A DNA stretch of 64,000 nt from Lysobacterales bacterium (GTDB lineage Bacteria; Pseudomonadota; Gammaproteobacteria; Xanthomonadales; SZUA-5), in assembly GCA_022841325.1 (NCBI GenBank), contig JALHRS010000013.1, positions 21,650 through 85,649 on the forward strand. Direction: 5' to 3'. The notes under the pieces are model-generated. The model ran no database searches, was not told the DNA's origin, and worked only from the letters and a program-made list of their open reading frames with translations. Numbering within the stretch: position 1 is the first letter of the stretch; each line of letters begins with the position of its first letter. Positions 1 to 6,835 of this stretch are shown piece by piece. The translations under genes and the position numbers were made by a program.

Positions 1-870
1 GCTGCGTTCGCGCACCATTTCCTCGAGCCGGTCACGTGCAGCCTTGAGCTCGGTGACGGCGCCCTCGCGCTGCGATTGCGACAGCTCCAGTCGCTCCGAC
101 ATGTCATTGAGCGCGATGGCCAGATCCGAGAATTCATCGTCGCCGGTCCAGGCCAGCTTCTTGTCCAGCTTGCCCTCGGCAATTTCCTTGAATCGCCCCG
201 CAAATCGCCGCAGCACCGCCCGCGCCGACCGGGCCAGCCACAGGCTCATCGCCAGCGCCAGGGCGACGGCGACGACGAAGGACACCGCCGCGTTGGTGCG
301 CAGGGTAGCCAGCTTGTCGGCGATGTCCTCGGCACCGATGCTCAGCGCCAGCAGATAGTTGCCATCGCTGTTCTTGACCTCGGCGATGGCGTTGAAGTCA
401 TTGCCCTGGATGACCGGAGCGCCGACGCTGCCGTCGGCCGAGTCCGTCTGGCGCAGCGCGCCGGGTAGGGAATCGCCAGGCGCGTAACCATTCGCGGCGC
501 CGAGCGAATCGGCCACCACCAACAGACTCTGGCCGTCGCGCCGCAGCAGGATCAGGCGAGTGATGACCCGATTGCGATCGGTGATGCTGCGGAAACGCTG
601 CATCAGCTCCAGGTACTCGGGTCGGGCGGTGTCCGCAGGTGCGCGCAGATTGCTCCAGTCGCTGAGCTGCATGGCTTCGGCAGCCAGTGTGGCGTTCTCG
701 CTCAGGCGCGTGTTGAGCGCATTGCGCAACTCGGCTTCGGCAGCCCAATGCAGATACACGCCCAGGCTCAGGGCGACCAGCAGGGCCACCAGCAGGTGCG
801 TGTAAAACAGTCGGCGACCGATGGTCAGACGTCGGCGCGAAAGGCTGGCTGGCGGTGTTGCCCCTGACAC
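1..870 (-). CDS. HAMP-domain membrane sensor protein, N-terminal part (3' end beyond window)
   Basis: The reading frame runs off the left edge, so only the first 290 codons are visible. A transmembrane segment at about residues 21-41 is followed by a roughly 140-residue extracytoplasmic region, a second transmembrane segment near residue 190, and a HAMP-like segment containing KEIAEGKLD and GDDEFSDLAIALNDM. A coiled coil with QREGAVTELKAARDRLEEM comes next. This is the layout of sensor kinases, diguanylate cyclases and phosphatases; the output domain is missing, so the class cannot be fixed. The start is GTG at 870, just inside an in-frame TGA; no strong ribosome binding site is visible. It is divergent from nupC. 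Confidence 0.75.
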   Translation of the reverse strand, partial: MSGATPPASLSRRRLTIGRRLFYTHLLVALLVALSLGVYLHWAAEAELRNALNTRLSENATLAAEAMQLSDWSNLRAPADTARPEYLELMQRFRSITDRNRVITRLILLRRDGQSLLVVADSLGAANGYAPGDSLPGALRQTDSADGSVGAPVIQGNDFNAIAEVKNSDGNYLLALSIGAEDIADKLATLRTNAAVSFVVAVALALAMSLWLARSARAVLRRFAGRFKEIAEGKLDKKLAWTGDDEFSDLAIALNDMSERLELSQSQREGAVTELKAARDRLEEMVRERS

Positions 871-1084
871 GGCTATGCGTACCCGACGTCATGTGCGGAT
901 AACGGCGATCTTAGAGCTTCACGCCAGTCCGTGCACGAACCACAACCGTGTTCAGGTGATCTCTTGTGACGGCGGCTGCCGATCACGGCCGCCAAAGATG
1001 TTTGCGCGAGGTCAACGCCTCGCCTAGTCTCGCCCGATCGGTCGCACCGGGGCGCGGCCACGTACCGGAACCGGGGAGAGCAGC
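871..1084. other. Divergent intergenic region between the sensor gene and nupC
   Basis: About 214 bases with no coding potential. A GGCGGC/GCCGCC inverted repeat lies near 971-994. The only clear signal is a GGAGAG ribosome binding site six bases before the nupC ATG. No confident promoter was recognised. Confidence 0.5.
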
Positions 1085-2374
1085 ATGCTGGGTCAGATGG
1101 CATTCGGGTTGTTGGGATTGGCGGTCCTGATCGGGATCGCCTGGGTGTTTTCCAACAACCGCAGCGCAGTGAACTGGAAGCTGGTACTCACCGGGATCGG
1201 TCTGCAGATCGGATTCGCGGCACTGGTGCTGCTGGTGCCCGGCGGCAAGGATGTGTTCGACAAACTCGGTCAGGGTTTCGTCAAGATCCTGAGTTTCGTC
1301 AATGAAGGCTCGAATTTCATCTTCGGCAGCCTCATGGACACCTCGACCTACGGTTTCATCTTTGCCTTCCAGGTGCTGCCGACGATCATCTTCTTTGCCT
1401 CGCTGATGGGCGTGCTGTACTACCTCGGCGTGATGCAGGCGATTGTCCGGGTCATGGCCATGGCCATCACCAAGGTCATGAAGGTGTCCGGCGCCGAGAC
1501 CACTTCGGTCTGCGCCAGCGTCTTCATCGGTCAGACCGAGGCCCCGCTGACGGTGCGCCCCTACATCGCCCGGATGACCGAGTCGGAACTGCTGACGATG
1601 ATGATCGGCGGCATGGCCCACATCGCCGGCGGCGTGCTGGCGGCCTATGTGGGCATGCTTGGTGGCGGCGATCCGGTGCAGAGCGCCTTCTACGCCAAGC
1701 ACCTGCTGGCAGCCTCGATCATGGCCGCGCCAGCCACGCTGGTCATCGCCAAGATCCTGATCCCCGAGACCGGCCAGCCACTGACCGGTGGCACGGTCAA
1801 GATGGAAGTCGAGCAGACCGCCAGCAACATCATCGATGCCGCAGCCGGTGGCGCCGCAGACGGCCTGCGCCTGGCGCTCAACATCGGCGCCATGCTGCTG
1901 GCCTTCATCGCGCTGATCGCGCTGCTGAACTGGCCGCTGACCTGGATCGGTGAAGTCACCGGCCTGCAGGCCGCGATTGGCAAGCCCACCGACATGGCCT
2001 TGATCCTCGGCTATCTGCTCGCGCCGCTGGCCTGGATCATCGGGGTGCCCTGGCAGGACGCCACCGTGGTCGGCAGTCTGATCGGACAGAAGATCGTCAT
2101 CAATGAGTTCGTGGCCTATCTGCAACTGGCCGACATCATCAAGAACGGGGTCGATGGCGTCATGTTGACCGATCAGGGCAAGTTGATCGCCACCTATGCG
2201 CTCTGTGGCTTCGCCAACTTCTCCTCGATCGCCATCCAGATCGGCGGCATCGGCGGCCTCGCCCCCGAACGTCGCAGCGATCTCGCCCGCTTCGGCATGC
2301 GCGCCGTGCTCGGCGGCTCGCTGGCCACTTTCATGACCGCGACCATTGCCGGCGTGTTGACGAGTTTCGGCTGA
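1085..2374 (+). CDS. nupC: NupC-family concentrative nucleoside transporter
   Basis: A 429-residue inner-membrane protein of the CNT family, which imports nucleosides using a cation gradient. Hydrophobic segments span nearly the whole length. The family signature around GQTEAPLTVRPY (about residues 150-161) is intact, as are the re-entrant-loop region near PTIIFFASLMGVLYYLG and the C-terminal FANFSSIAIQIGG. Length matches bacterial NupC (about 400-430). The ATG is preceded by GGAGAG at six bases. The TGA stop is followed at once by a purine-rich heptamer array (2375-2416). The ribokinase downstream on the same strand would fit nucleoside and ribose salvage, but a 400-base repeat-filled gap separates them. 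Confidence 0.93.
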   Translation: MLGQMAFGLLGLAVLIGIAWVFSNNRSAVNWKLVLTGIGLQIGFAALVLLVPGGKDVFDKLGQGFVKILSFVNEGSNFIFGSLMDTSTYGFIFAFQVLPTIIFFASLMGVLYYLGVMQAIVRVMAMAITKVMKVSGAETTSVCASVFIGQTEAPLTVRPYIARMTESELLTMMIGGMAHIAGGVLAAYVGMLGGGDPVQSAFYAKHLLAASIMAAPATLVIAKILIPETGQPLTGGTVKMEVEQTASNIIDAAAGGAADGLRLALNIGAMLLAFIALIALLNWPLTWIGEVTGLQAAIGKPTDMALILGYLLAPLAWIIGVPWQDATVVGSLIGQKIVINEFVAYLQLADIIKNGVDGVMLTDQGKLIATYALCGFANFSSIAIQIGGIGGLAPERRSDLARFGMRAVLGGSLATFMTATIAGVLTSFG

Positions 2375-2416
2375 GGCGGGAAAAGGGGAAATGGAAAAAG
2401 GAAAAGGGAAGAGCGC
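2375..2416 (+). repeat. Purine-rich heptamer array immediately after the nupC stop (array A)
   Basis: Six 7-base units follow the TGA without a gap: GGCGGGA, AAAGGGG, AAATGGA, AAAAGGA, AAAGGGA, AGAGCGC. Nearly the same unit series occurs on the minus strand at 4074-4115. It is not coding and too A/G-rich to form a hairpin alone. Confidence 0.8.
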
Positions 2417-2550
2417 CTTGTGGCACGTCGAGTCAGCGCCGCTTTCCTTCCCTTCGATAAAGTCGCGGCCGCCGGCGCGAATGCCCGCTGGCGTTCCCCG
2501 AAGTTCACGCGCGCCGGAGCCGCGCTACCCCCGGGCCATGAACCCTCGGC

Positions 2551-2670
2551 GTCATTGCGAACCCGGACTTGATCCGGGGGAAGCAATCCAGACACACAGC
2601 GGCAGAAGCACTGGATTGCTCCGTCCCGCCACGCTGCGCTCGCGGCTAAAGGCGAGCTCCTCGCAATGAC
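2551..2670. repeat. 120-bp MITE-like palindromic element
   Basis: Perfect 10-bp terminal inverted repeats (GTCATTGCGA at 2551-2560 and TCGCAATGAC at 2661-2670) enclose a second inverted pair, AGCAATCCAG near 2582-2591 and CTGGATTGCT near 2612-2621. No transposase is encoded. Related termini recur at 6265-6486. With arrays A and B it accounts for most of the 406-base gap between nupC and the ribokinase gene. Confidence 0.7.
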
Positions 2671-2727
2671 GCGTCCACAACCGACGATATGGGTTAATGG
2701 CGGAACACCACACTAGCCTCCGACCTG

Positions 2728-2772
2728 CTTTCCGCTTTTCCCTTTTCCCTTTCCCTTTCTGCCTTTTCCCAT
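2728..2772 (-). repeat. Pyrimidine-rich heptamer array just upstream of the ribokinase start (array B)
   Basis: On the + strand the units are CTTTCCG, CTTTTCC, CTTTTCC, CTTTCC (one base short), CTTTCTG, CCTTTTC. The complementary strand matches the purine-rich units of arrays A, C and D. It ends about eight bases before the ATG at 2781, so it would lie in the untranslated leader. Confidence 0.7.
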
Positions 2773-2780
2773 CCGAAGAA

Positions 2781-3752
2781 ATGAACGCGCCCCAGCCTCG
2801 CCCCCTCGTCACCATCCTCGGCAGCTACGTCCAGGATCATTGCTGGACGACCGATCGTTTTCCGGCGGTCGGTGAAACCCGGGTCGGTCGTTTTTCCACC
2901 GGTCCCGGAGGCAAGGGTTTCAATCAGGCGGTGGCGAGCCATCGTCAAGGCGTGGCGACCCGCTTCATCGGGGCCGTCGGCGCCGATCCGCTGGGTGACA
3001 CGGCGCGGCGATTCGCTGACAGCGAAGGGCTGGACTGCCTCTGGCAGCAGGTGGAATCACGGCCCACCGCAACCTCCAGCATTGTCGTCGATGGCGCCGG
3101 CCGCAATCTGATCGTGGTCGATCTGGCTGCCAATCTAGCCCTGGACCCGGCGGTGGCGCAGCAGGTCGAGCGCGGCGTGCGTGTGGTCCTGACCCAACTG
3201 GAAACCAGCCTGGCCAGCGTTGCCGCGGCTTTGGCACGGGCGCGCGAGATCGGTGCGCTGGCCTTTCTGAATCCGGCGCCCATGCATCCGGAGATCACCC
3301 CCGAACTGCTGGCGCTGGCCGATCTGATCACGCCCAACGAAACCGAATTTGCGCTGCTGCTGGCCAGGCTAGGCGTGCCGGACGACGTGTCCCGGCCCTG
3401 GGATATCGATGATCTGGATCTGCACGCGCTGTGTCGCACCACCGGCGTGCCCACGGTGGTGATCACGCTGGGTGAGCATGGCTGTTTCGTGTCCCACGGC
3501 CGCGAGCATCGCGGCGATGATCGACCCTATTACCGCCTGCCGCCCGAGAGCGTGCGCGCCATCGACACCACCGGTGCCGGCGATGCCTTTTCCGGTGCGC
3601 TGGCAGCGGCATTGGCCTTTGCCGAACCGGACTCGGCGTTCCGCAACGCGGTCATTCACGCCAACCGAGTGGCCGCCATGAGCACCGAGAGCGTGGGTAC
3701 GGCAACGGCCATGCCGACCCTGGCCCAGGTGCGGGCGCGGTTTGGAAGATGA
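2781..3752 (+). CDS. rbsK: Ribokinase (PfkB family)
   Basis: A 323-residue cytoplasmic sugar kinase that phosphorylates D-ribose at O5 to feed the pentose phosphate pathway. The N-terminal GPGGKGFNQAVAS sugar-binding glycines (about residues 42-54) and the C-terminal DTTGAGDAFSGAL motif with the catalytic Asp (about residues 262-274) are both present. Length fits the family. ATG 2781 was chosen because the protein then begins with the usual hydrophobic beta strand (VTILGSY). An upstream in-frame ATG at 2697 would translate a low-complexity pyrimidine tract. No rbs transport genes are nearby; nupC upstream may supply ribose through nucleosides. Another PfkB-type sugar specificity cannot be excluded. 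Confidence 0.85.
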   Translation: MNAPQPRPLVTILGSYVQDHCWTTDRFPAVGETRVGRFSTGPGGKGFNQAVASHRQGVATRFIGAVGADPLGDTARRFADSEGLDCLWQQVESRPTATSSIVVDGAGRNLIVVDLAANLALDPAVAQQVERGVRVVLTQLETSLASVAAALARAREIGALAFLNPAPMHPEITPELLALADLITPNETEFALLLARLGVPDDVSRPWDIDDLDLHALCRTTGVPTVVITLGEHGCFVSHGREHRGDDRPYYRLPPESVRAIDTTGAGDAFSGALAAALAFAEPDSAFRNAVIHANRVAAMSTESVGTATAMPTLAQVRARFGR

Positions 3753-3801
3753 GAAGCGGGAAAAAGGAAAAGGGAAAAAGGAAAAAGGAAAAGGGAAGAG
3801 C
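3753..3801 (+). repeat. Purine-rich heptamer array immediately after the ribokinase stop (array C)
   Basis: Seven exact 7-base units directly follow TGA 3750-3752: GAAGCGG, GAAAAAG, GAAAAGG, GAAAAAG, GAAAAAG, GAAAAGG, GAAGAGC. It is the most regular array of this sequence class in the window. Confidence 0.85.
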
Positions 3802-4073
3802 GTGCTTGAGGTTGGCGGGAAGTGGCTGCCCTGTTCGACTCTGGAATCGCGCCCTCGCTGACGCGCGGTCGGATCGGGTGCCGGGGGCCTGCTGAACTCG
3901 AGCCATCCGGTCGAATGGACTTGTCCAGCGCAGCATGCCTTGAGTTGATTTTCCGAGACAGGAGCGCAGCGGAGCCGTATCGCGCCACGCTTGACGTGAG
4001 GTCGCGAGCAGTGCGGCAGTTGCCTTGACCTTCCCCTTAAGCATTTCTGGCAAGCCGATGCTGGCAGCCTGGC
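3802..4073. other. Gene-free stretch between convergent ribokinase and sxtJ-like genes
   Basis: Together with the flanking arrays C and D this is a 363-base gap. Open frames here are short and have no recognisable protein character. No T-rich terminator was seen, so the arrays are the only ordered structure at this convergent junction. Confidence 0.5.
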
Positions 4074-4115
4074 CGCTCTTCCCTTTTCCTTTTTCCATTT
4101 CCCCTTTCCCGCTCT
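4074..4115 (-). repeat. Purine-rich heptamer array immediately after the sxtJ-like stop (array D)
   Basis: Read on the minus strand, six exact units follow the TGA: AGAGCGG, GAAAGGG, GAAATGG, AAAAAGG, AAAAGGG, AAGAGCG. This is close to array A in inverted orientation, and both end in the GAAGAGCG sequence also found in array C. Confidence 0.85.
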
Positions 4116-4553
4116 TCAGTACTGCCGCTCCATGGTTTTCGGATCCGGACCCGGTGGCTCGCGCGCTATCCAGTAGCTCGGCGCGGCCGGGTCGAAGCGC
4201 CGCCGCATCGGATCGACGCCGCGGGCGCGGGCGATCAGGGCAATCGGGGTGACCACGCCGAAATAGATCAGGGCCATGATGATCGGGCTGACGATCCGGC
4301 CGAGCAGGTGGCCGAGTGCCATCCAGGCGCGGTTGAGCGGCTGCAGCCAGGCTGGAGCCAAGGTTGCCAGCAGCGCCAGGATCAGGCTCACGCCGGCTGC
4401 CCAGGGCAATGCCGGGTGGTCGTGGAGCCAGGCCCACAGCGCGATCAGCGCGGCGACTGCGGCCATCACCCAGCCGAATACACGGTTACTGCCGACCGCC
4501 ATGTGATCGGCATGCTGAGCGCTCTCGATGGCGGTGCCGCGGCGGCGGTTCAT
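4116..4553 (-). CDS. SxtJ-family small membrane protein
   Basis: A 145-residue protein with three to four hydrophobic segments. It shows the family hallmarks: SNRVFGW at the start of the first membrane segment, LNRAWMALGHLLGRIVSPI in the middle, and a C-terminal RFDPAAPSYWIAREPPGPDP tail. SxtJ-family proteins are usually found beside carbamoyltransferases and DUF5989 proteins in saxitoxin or exosortase loci (recalled). Here neither partner is visible and the gene sits downstream of gltX, separated by a REP pair. ATG 4553 is used; ATG 4502 (MAVGSNRVFGW) is equally possible and closer to the family start. The stop is followed at once by array D. Confidence 0.75.
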   Translation of the reverse strand: MNRRRGTAIESAQHADHMAVGSNRVFGWVMAAVAALIALWAWLHDHPALPWAAGVSLILALLATLAPAWLQPLNRAWMALGHLLGRIVSPIIMALIYFGVVTPIALIARARGVDPMRRRFDPAAPSYWIAREPPGPDPKTMERQY

Positions 4554-4563
4554 GGTCGGGGCG

Positions 4564-4631
4564 ATCGCGGGCAGAGCCCGCTCCCACAGACAGCCGGCTC
4601 GCCCCTGTGGGAGCGGACTCCGTCCGCGATC
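4564..4631. repeat. Inverted pair of REP-like hairpins between gltX and the sxtJ-like gene
   Basis: Two copies of a REP-like sequence face each other. At 4564-4589 the stem is GCGGGC/GCCCGC with loop AGA and tail TCCCACAG. At 4605-4631 the inverted copy has stem GCGGAC/GTCCGC with loop TCC. The stem sequence differs but pairing is kept. It resembles Pseudomonas-type REP elements. A third copy is at 6510-6533. Confidence 0.8.
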
Positions 4632-4665
4632 AAGCTCGCGACCAGCATCCGGTGGGTCCCAACCA

Positions 4666-6063
4666 TCAGGCTGGCAGCTTCGCCAACGCCGCGTCGATAC
4701 GCTTGAGCGCCTCGGCCTTGCCGGCCAGATACACGGTGTGATCAATCGACGGACTGACCTGGGTGCCGGTGATGGCCACGCGCAAGGGCTGTGCGACTTT
4801 CCCGAGGCCGACGCCGAGCGTGGTTGCGGCTGCGGCGAGTGCCTCGTGCACCGACGCCGCGTTCCAGTTGGCACTGGCAGCCAGGGCGTCGTGCGCGGCC
4901 TGCAGCGGTTCGCGAGCGGCGGCGGTCAGATGTTTGGCCACGGCGGCATCGTCGTACTGTGTCAGCGGATCGATCCAGACCCGGGCGCGTTCGGCCATTT
5001 CCTTCAGCGTGTGCACGCGCTCGCGCAAGGCCACGATCAGATCCTCAGGTGCAGGACCGCTGTCCGGGTTCATGCCCTGCTGCTGCAGATGCCAGCGCAG
5101 TTCGGGGGCAATCTCGGCCGGGTCCATGGTTTTCAGATAATGCTGATTGAGCCAGCGCAGCTTCTCGACGTCGAAACGGCTGGCCGAGTGATTGACGTCA
5201 TCGGCGGAGAACAGCGCGATCATCTCGGCGCGCGAGAAGATCTCCTGGTCGCCGTAGGACCAGCCCAGACGCACCAGATAATTGAGCAAGGCATTGGGCA
5301 GATAGCCGTCCTCGCGATAGCCGAGCACATTGACCGCGCCGTGGCGCTTGCTGAGCTTGGCGCCGTCCGGCCCCAGGATCATCGGCAGATGGGCGAAGCG
5401 CGGCACCGTCTGACCCAGGGCTTCGTAGATGTTGATCTGGCGCGGGGTGTTGTTCAGATGATCGTCGCCGCGGATGACGTCGGTGATGCGCATGTCGACA
5501 TCGTCCACGACCACGCAGAAGTTGTAGGTGGGCGAATCATCCGAACGCCAGATGATCAGGTCGTCGAGTTCGGCATTGTCGAAGATCACCCGGCCGCGCA
5601 CGCGGTCATCGACCACCACTTCGCCGTGCAACGCATTCTTGAAGCGGATCACCGGGGTCACGCCGGCCGGCGGGGCTTCGACGCGATCGCGCCAGTAACC
5701 GTTGTAGCGCGGCTTCAGGCCACGCGCTTCCTGATCGGCGCGCATGGCTTCCAGCTCTTCCCTGGTGCACCAGCAGTGGTAAGCCTTGCCTGCCGCCAGC
5801 AGCTCATGGGCCACCTGACGATAGCGGTCGAAGCGCTGGGTCTGGAAAAAAGGACCCTCGTCGTGCTCCAGATCCAGCCAGCGCATGCCGTCGATGATCC
5901 CGGCGATGGCCGCCTCGGTGGAGCGTTCACGATCGGTGTCCTCGACCCGCAGTACGAACTGGCCGCCATGACGGCGCGCTTCCAGATAGCTGAACAGCGC
6001 CGTGCGGGCGCCGCCCACATGCAGAAAGCCGGTGGGACTGGGAGCAAAGCGGGTACGGACCAT
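4666..6063 (-). CDS. gltX: Glutamate--tRNA ligase
   Basis: A 465-residue class I aminoacyl-tRNA synthetase that charges tRNA-Glu. The N-terminal [20 protein letters not shown] contains the HIGH-equivalent HVGG, and the KMSKS loop is [10 protein letters not shown] (about residues 238-247). The C-terminal helical anticodon-binding domain is complete. Length matches bacterial GltX. The frame extends further upstream, but ATG 6063 gives the conserved N-terminus; upstream residues are G-rich-repeat translation. An antisense-oriented G-rich heptamer array lies 49 bases upstream of the start. Confidence 0.96.
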   Translation of the reverse strand: MVRTRFAPSPTGFLHVGGARTALFSYLEARRHGGQFVLRVEDTDRERSTEAAIAGIIDGMRWLDLEHDEGPFFQTQRFDRYRQVAHELLAAGKAYHCWCTREELEAMRADQEARGLKPRYNGYWRDRVEAPPAGVTPVIRFKNALHGEVVVDDRVRGRVIFDNAELDDLIIWRSDDSPTYNFCVVVDDVDMRITDVIRGDDHLNNTPRQINIYEALGQTVPRFAHLPMILGPDGAKLSKRHGAVNVLGYREDGYLPNALLNYLVRLGWSYGDQEIFSRAEMIALFSADDVNHSASRFDVEKLRWLNQHYLKTMDPAEIAPELRWHLQQQGMNPDSGPAPEDLIVALRERVHTLKEMAERARVWIDPLTQYDDAAVAKHLTAAAREPLQAAHDALAASANWNAASVHEALAAAATTLGVGLGKVAQPLRVAITGTQVSPSIDHTVYLAGKAEALKRIDAALAKLPA

Positions 6064-6111
6064 GGATTTGTCGGGGGCAAGGAAAATGGGGGCGAAGGGT
6101 AGCATCTGGAC

Positions 6112-6212
6112 GGGGCAGGGGGCACGGGGCGGGGGGAATGGGGCAAGAGAAAGGGGCAGGGGAAAGGCTACGTGGCTGAGGGCTTTGGTGGGTCCGGACT
6201 TGTCCGGACGCT
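6112..6212 (+). repeat. Composite element: G-rich heptamer array joined to REP palindrome (array H)
   Basis: Units from 6112 are GGGGCAG, GGGGCAC, GGGGCGG, GGGGAAT, GGGGCAA, GAGAAAG, GGGCAGG, GGAAAGG, then the spacer AAAGGCTACG and a GTCCGGACTTGTCCGGAC palindrome at about 6191-6208. The spacer and palindrome align with those next to the tonB array at 25855-25900 (minus strand). An inverted palindrome copy follows at 6231-6254. Confidence 0.7.
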
Positions 6213-6264
6213 TTTTCCGGTCCGGGCTAGAGCTTCCGGACAAGTTCGGACTCACTTGAGCCGC

Positions 6265-6486
6265 GTCATTGCGAGCCACCTGTTTCGGCCCGACACTGCG
6301 CACGGGCCATGAACTCTGGCGGGCACAAAGCTGCTTTGGGGAGGGACGCGCGCCTGCGCGGCCGCTCTTGATGCCCTGGGACTGCAAAGCGGCGCCGCAG
6401 CGCGGCGCCCTCCACAACAGCGATCCGAAACCCCCGGTGTCCGGCGCCAGAATGCGGTTCACGGAGAGCGTGGCGAAGCAATCCAG
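6265..6486. repeat. Degenerate second copy of the MITE-like element
   Basis: GTCATTGCGA at 6265-6274 and AAGCAATCCAG at 6476-6486 match the terminal and subterminal motifs of the element at 2551-2670. The far terminal repeat is not evident and the interior differs, so this is a diverged or expanded copy. Confidence 0.5.
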
Positions 6487-6509
6487 GGGCGTGCGGCAAT
6501 CGGACCCCA

Positions 6510-6533
6510 ATCGCGGACAGAGTCCGCTCTCAC
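6510..6533. repeat. REP-like hairpin (same family as 4564-4631)
   Basis: ATC, then stem GCGGAC (6513-6518), loop AGA, stem GTCCGC (6522-6527), then TCTCAC. The flanks and loop match the copy at 4564 while the stem matches the copy at 4605. Confidence 0.65.
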
Positions 6534-6562
6534 CAAACATACCGCAAGTCTTTGATTTTAAT

Positions 6563-6640
6563 GTAGGTCACGTTGGCCGCGAAGCGGCCTACGTGACTGA
6601 CGCAGCTGTCACGTAGACCCTTCGGGTCAACGTGACCTAC
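6563..6640. repeat. Head-to-head pair of long REP-like hairpins with GTCACGT outer stem
   Basis: Copy 1 (6567-6597): GTCACGT, T, GGCCGC, loop GAA, GCGGCC, T, ACGTGAC. Copy 2 (6608-6636): GTCACGT, A, GACCC, loop TTC, GGGTC, A, ACGTGAC. The whole segment is bounded by GTAG and CTAC. A third family member is at 11285-11316. Confidence 0.8.
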
Positions 6641-6647
6641 CTCCACG

Positions 6648-6697
6648 GTTTGCTGCGCGAATAAGCGCACCGCCAGGGGCGACCGGGACTCCCACAG
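6648..6697 (+). repeat. 50-bp dispersed repeat, copy 1
   Basis: It matches the reverse complement of 17531-17580 at 46 of 50 positions by eye, including the run GCGCACCGCCAGGGGCGACC. Both copies sit within about 70 bases of a heptamer array. Confidence 0.75.
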
Positions 6698-6765
6698 GAA
6701 GCAAATGCAGCTCGCGCTCTTCTCCGCGCCCTCCGCGTCTCCGCGTGAGCCTGCGCTTTCCGACA

Positions 6766-6835
6766 CCAACAACCAACAGCCAACAACCAACAACCAACAA
6801 CCAACAACCAACAACCAACAACCAAAAAGCCGCCC
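6766..6835 (-). repeat. TTGTTGG heptamer array immediately after the glnE stop (array E)
   Basis: On the minus strand, directly after TAG 6838-6836, come ten exact 7-base units: GGGCGGC, TTTTTGG, six TTGTTGG, CTGTTGG, TTGTTGG. It is followed by a more degenerate TGTCGGA. The unit differs entirely from arrays A-D, but the period and position are the same. Confidence 0.9.

Larger units (their letters stand above)
6064..6835. other. 772-base repeat island between gltX and glnE
   Basis: No gene is supported. It holds, in order: a G-rich heptamer array (6112-6167) joined to a REP-like palindrome (6183-6254), a second MITE-like element (6265-6486), a REP-like hairpin (6510-6533), a double long hairpin (6563-6640), a 50-bp dispersed repeat (6648-6697), a CCGCG-rich tract (about 6718-6750), and the heptamer array that ends at the glnE stop (6766-6835). 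It is the densest repeat accumulation in the window. Confidence 0.75.

Noticed and set aside
983..2125. A 380-codon minus-strand open frame opposite nupC
   Set aside because: It mirrors nupC codons, is rich in His/Gln/Gly as expected of antisense GC-rich frames, and has no family motif.
2551..2670. The 120-bp element as an insertion sequence
   Set aside because: It has terminal inverted repeats but no transposase frame and is far too short, so MITE-like repeat is the most that can be said.
4528..6102. A 524-codon plus-strand frame opposite gltX
   Set aside because: gltX on the minus strand has complete synthetase motifs; the opposite frame has none.
6530..6825. Repetitive VGCWLLV-type peptide frames across the glnE-side array
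   Set aside because: They are translations of the 21-base (three-heptamer) periodicity of array E and have no start context or homologous character.
6766..6835. Array E as a CRISPR or VNTR within a gene
   Set aside because: Units are 7 bases with no spacers, so it is not CRISPR, and it lies outside any coding sequence.
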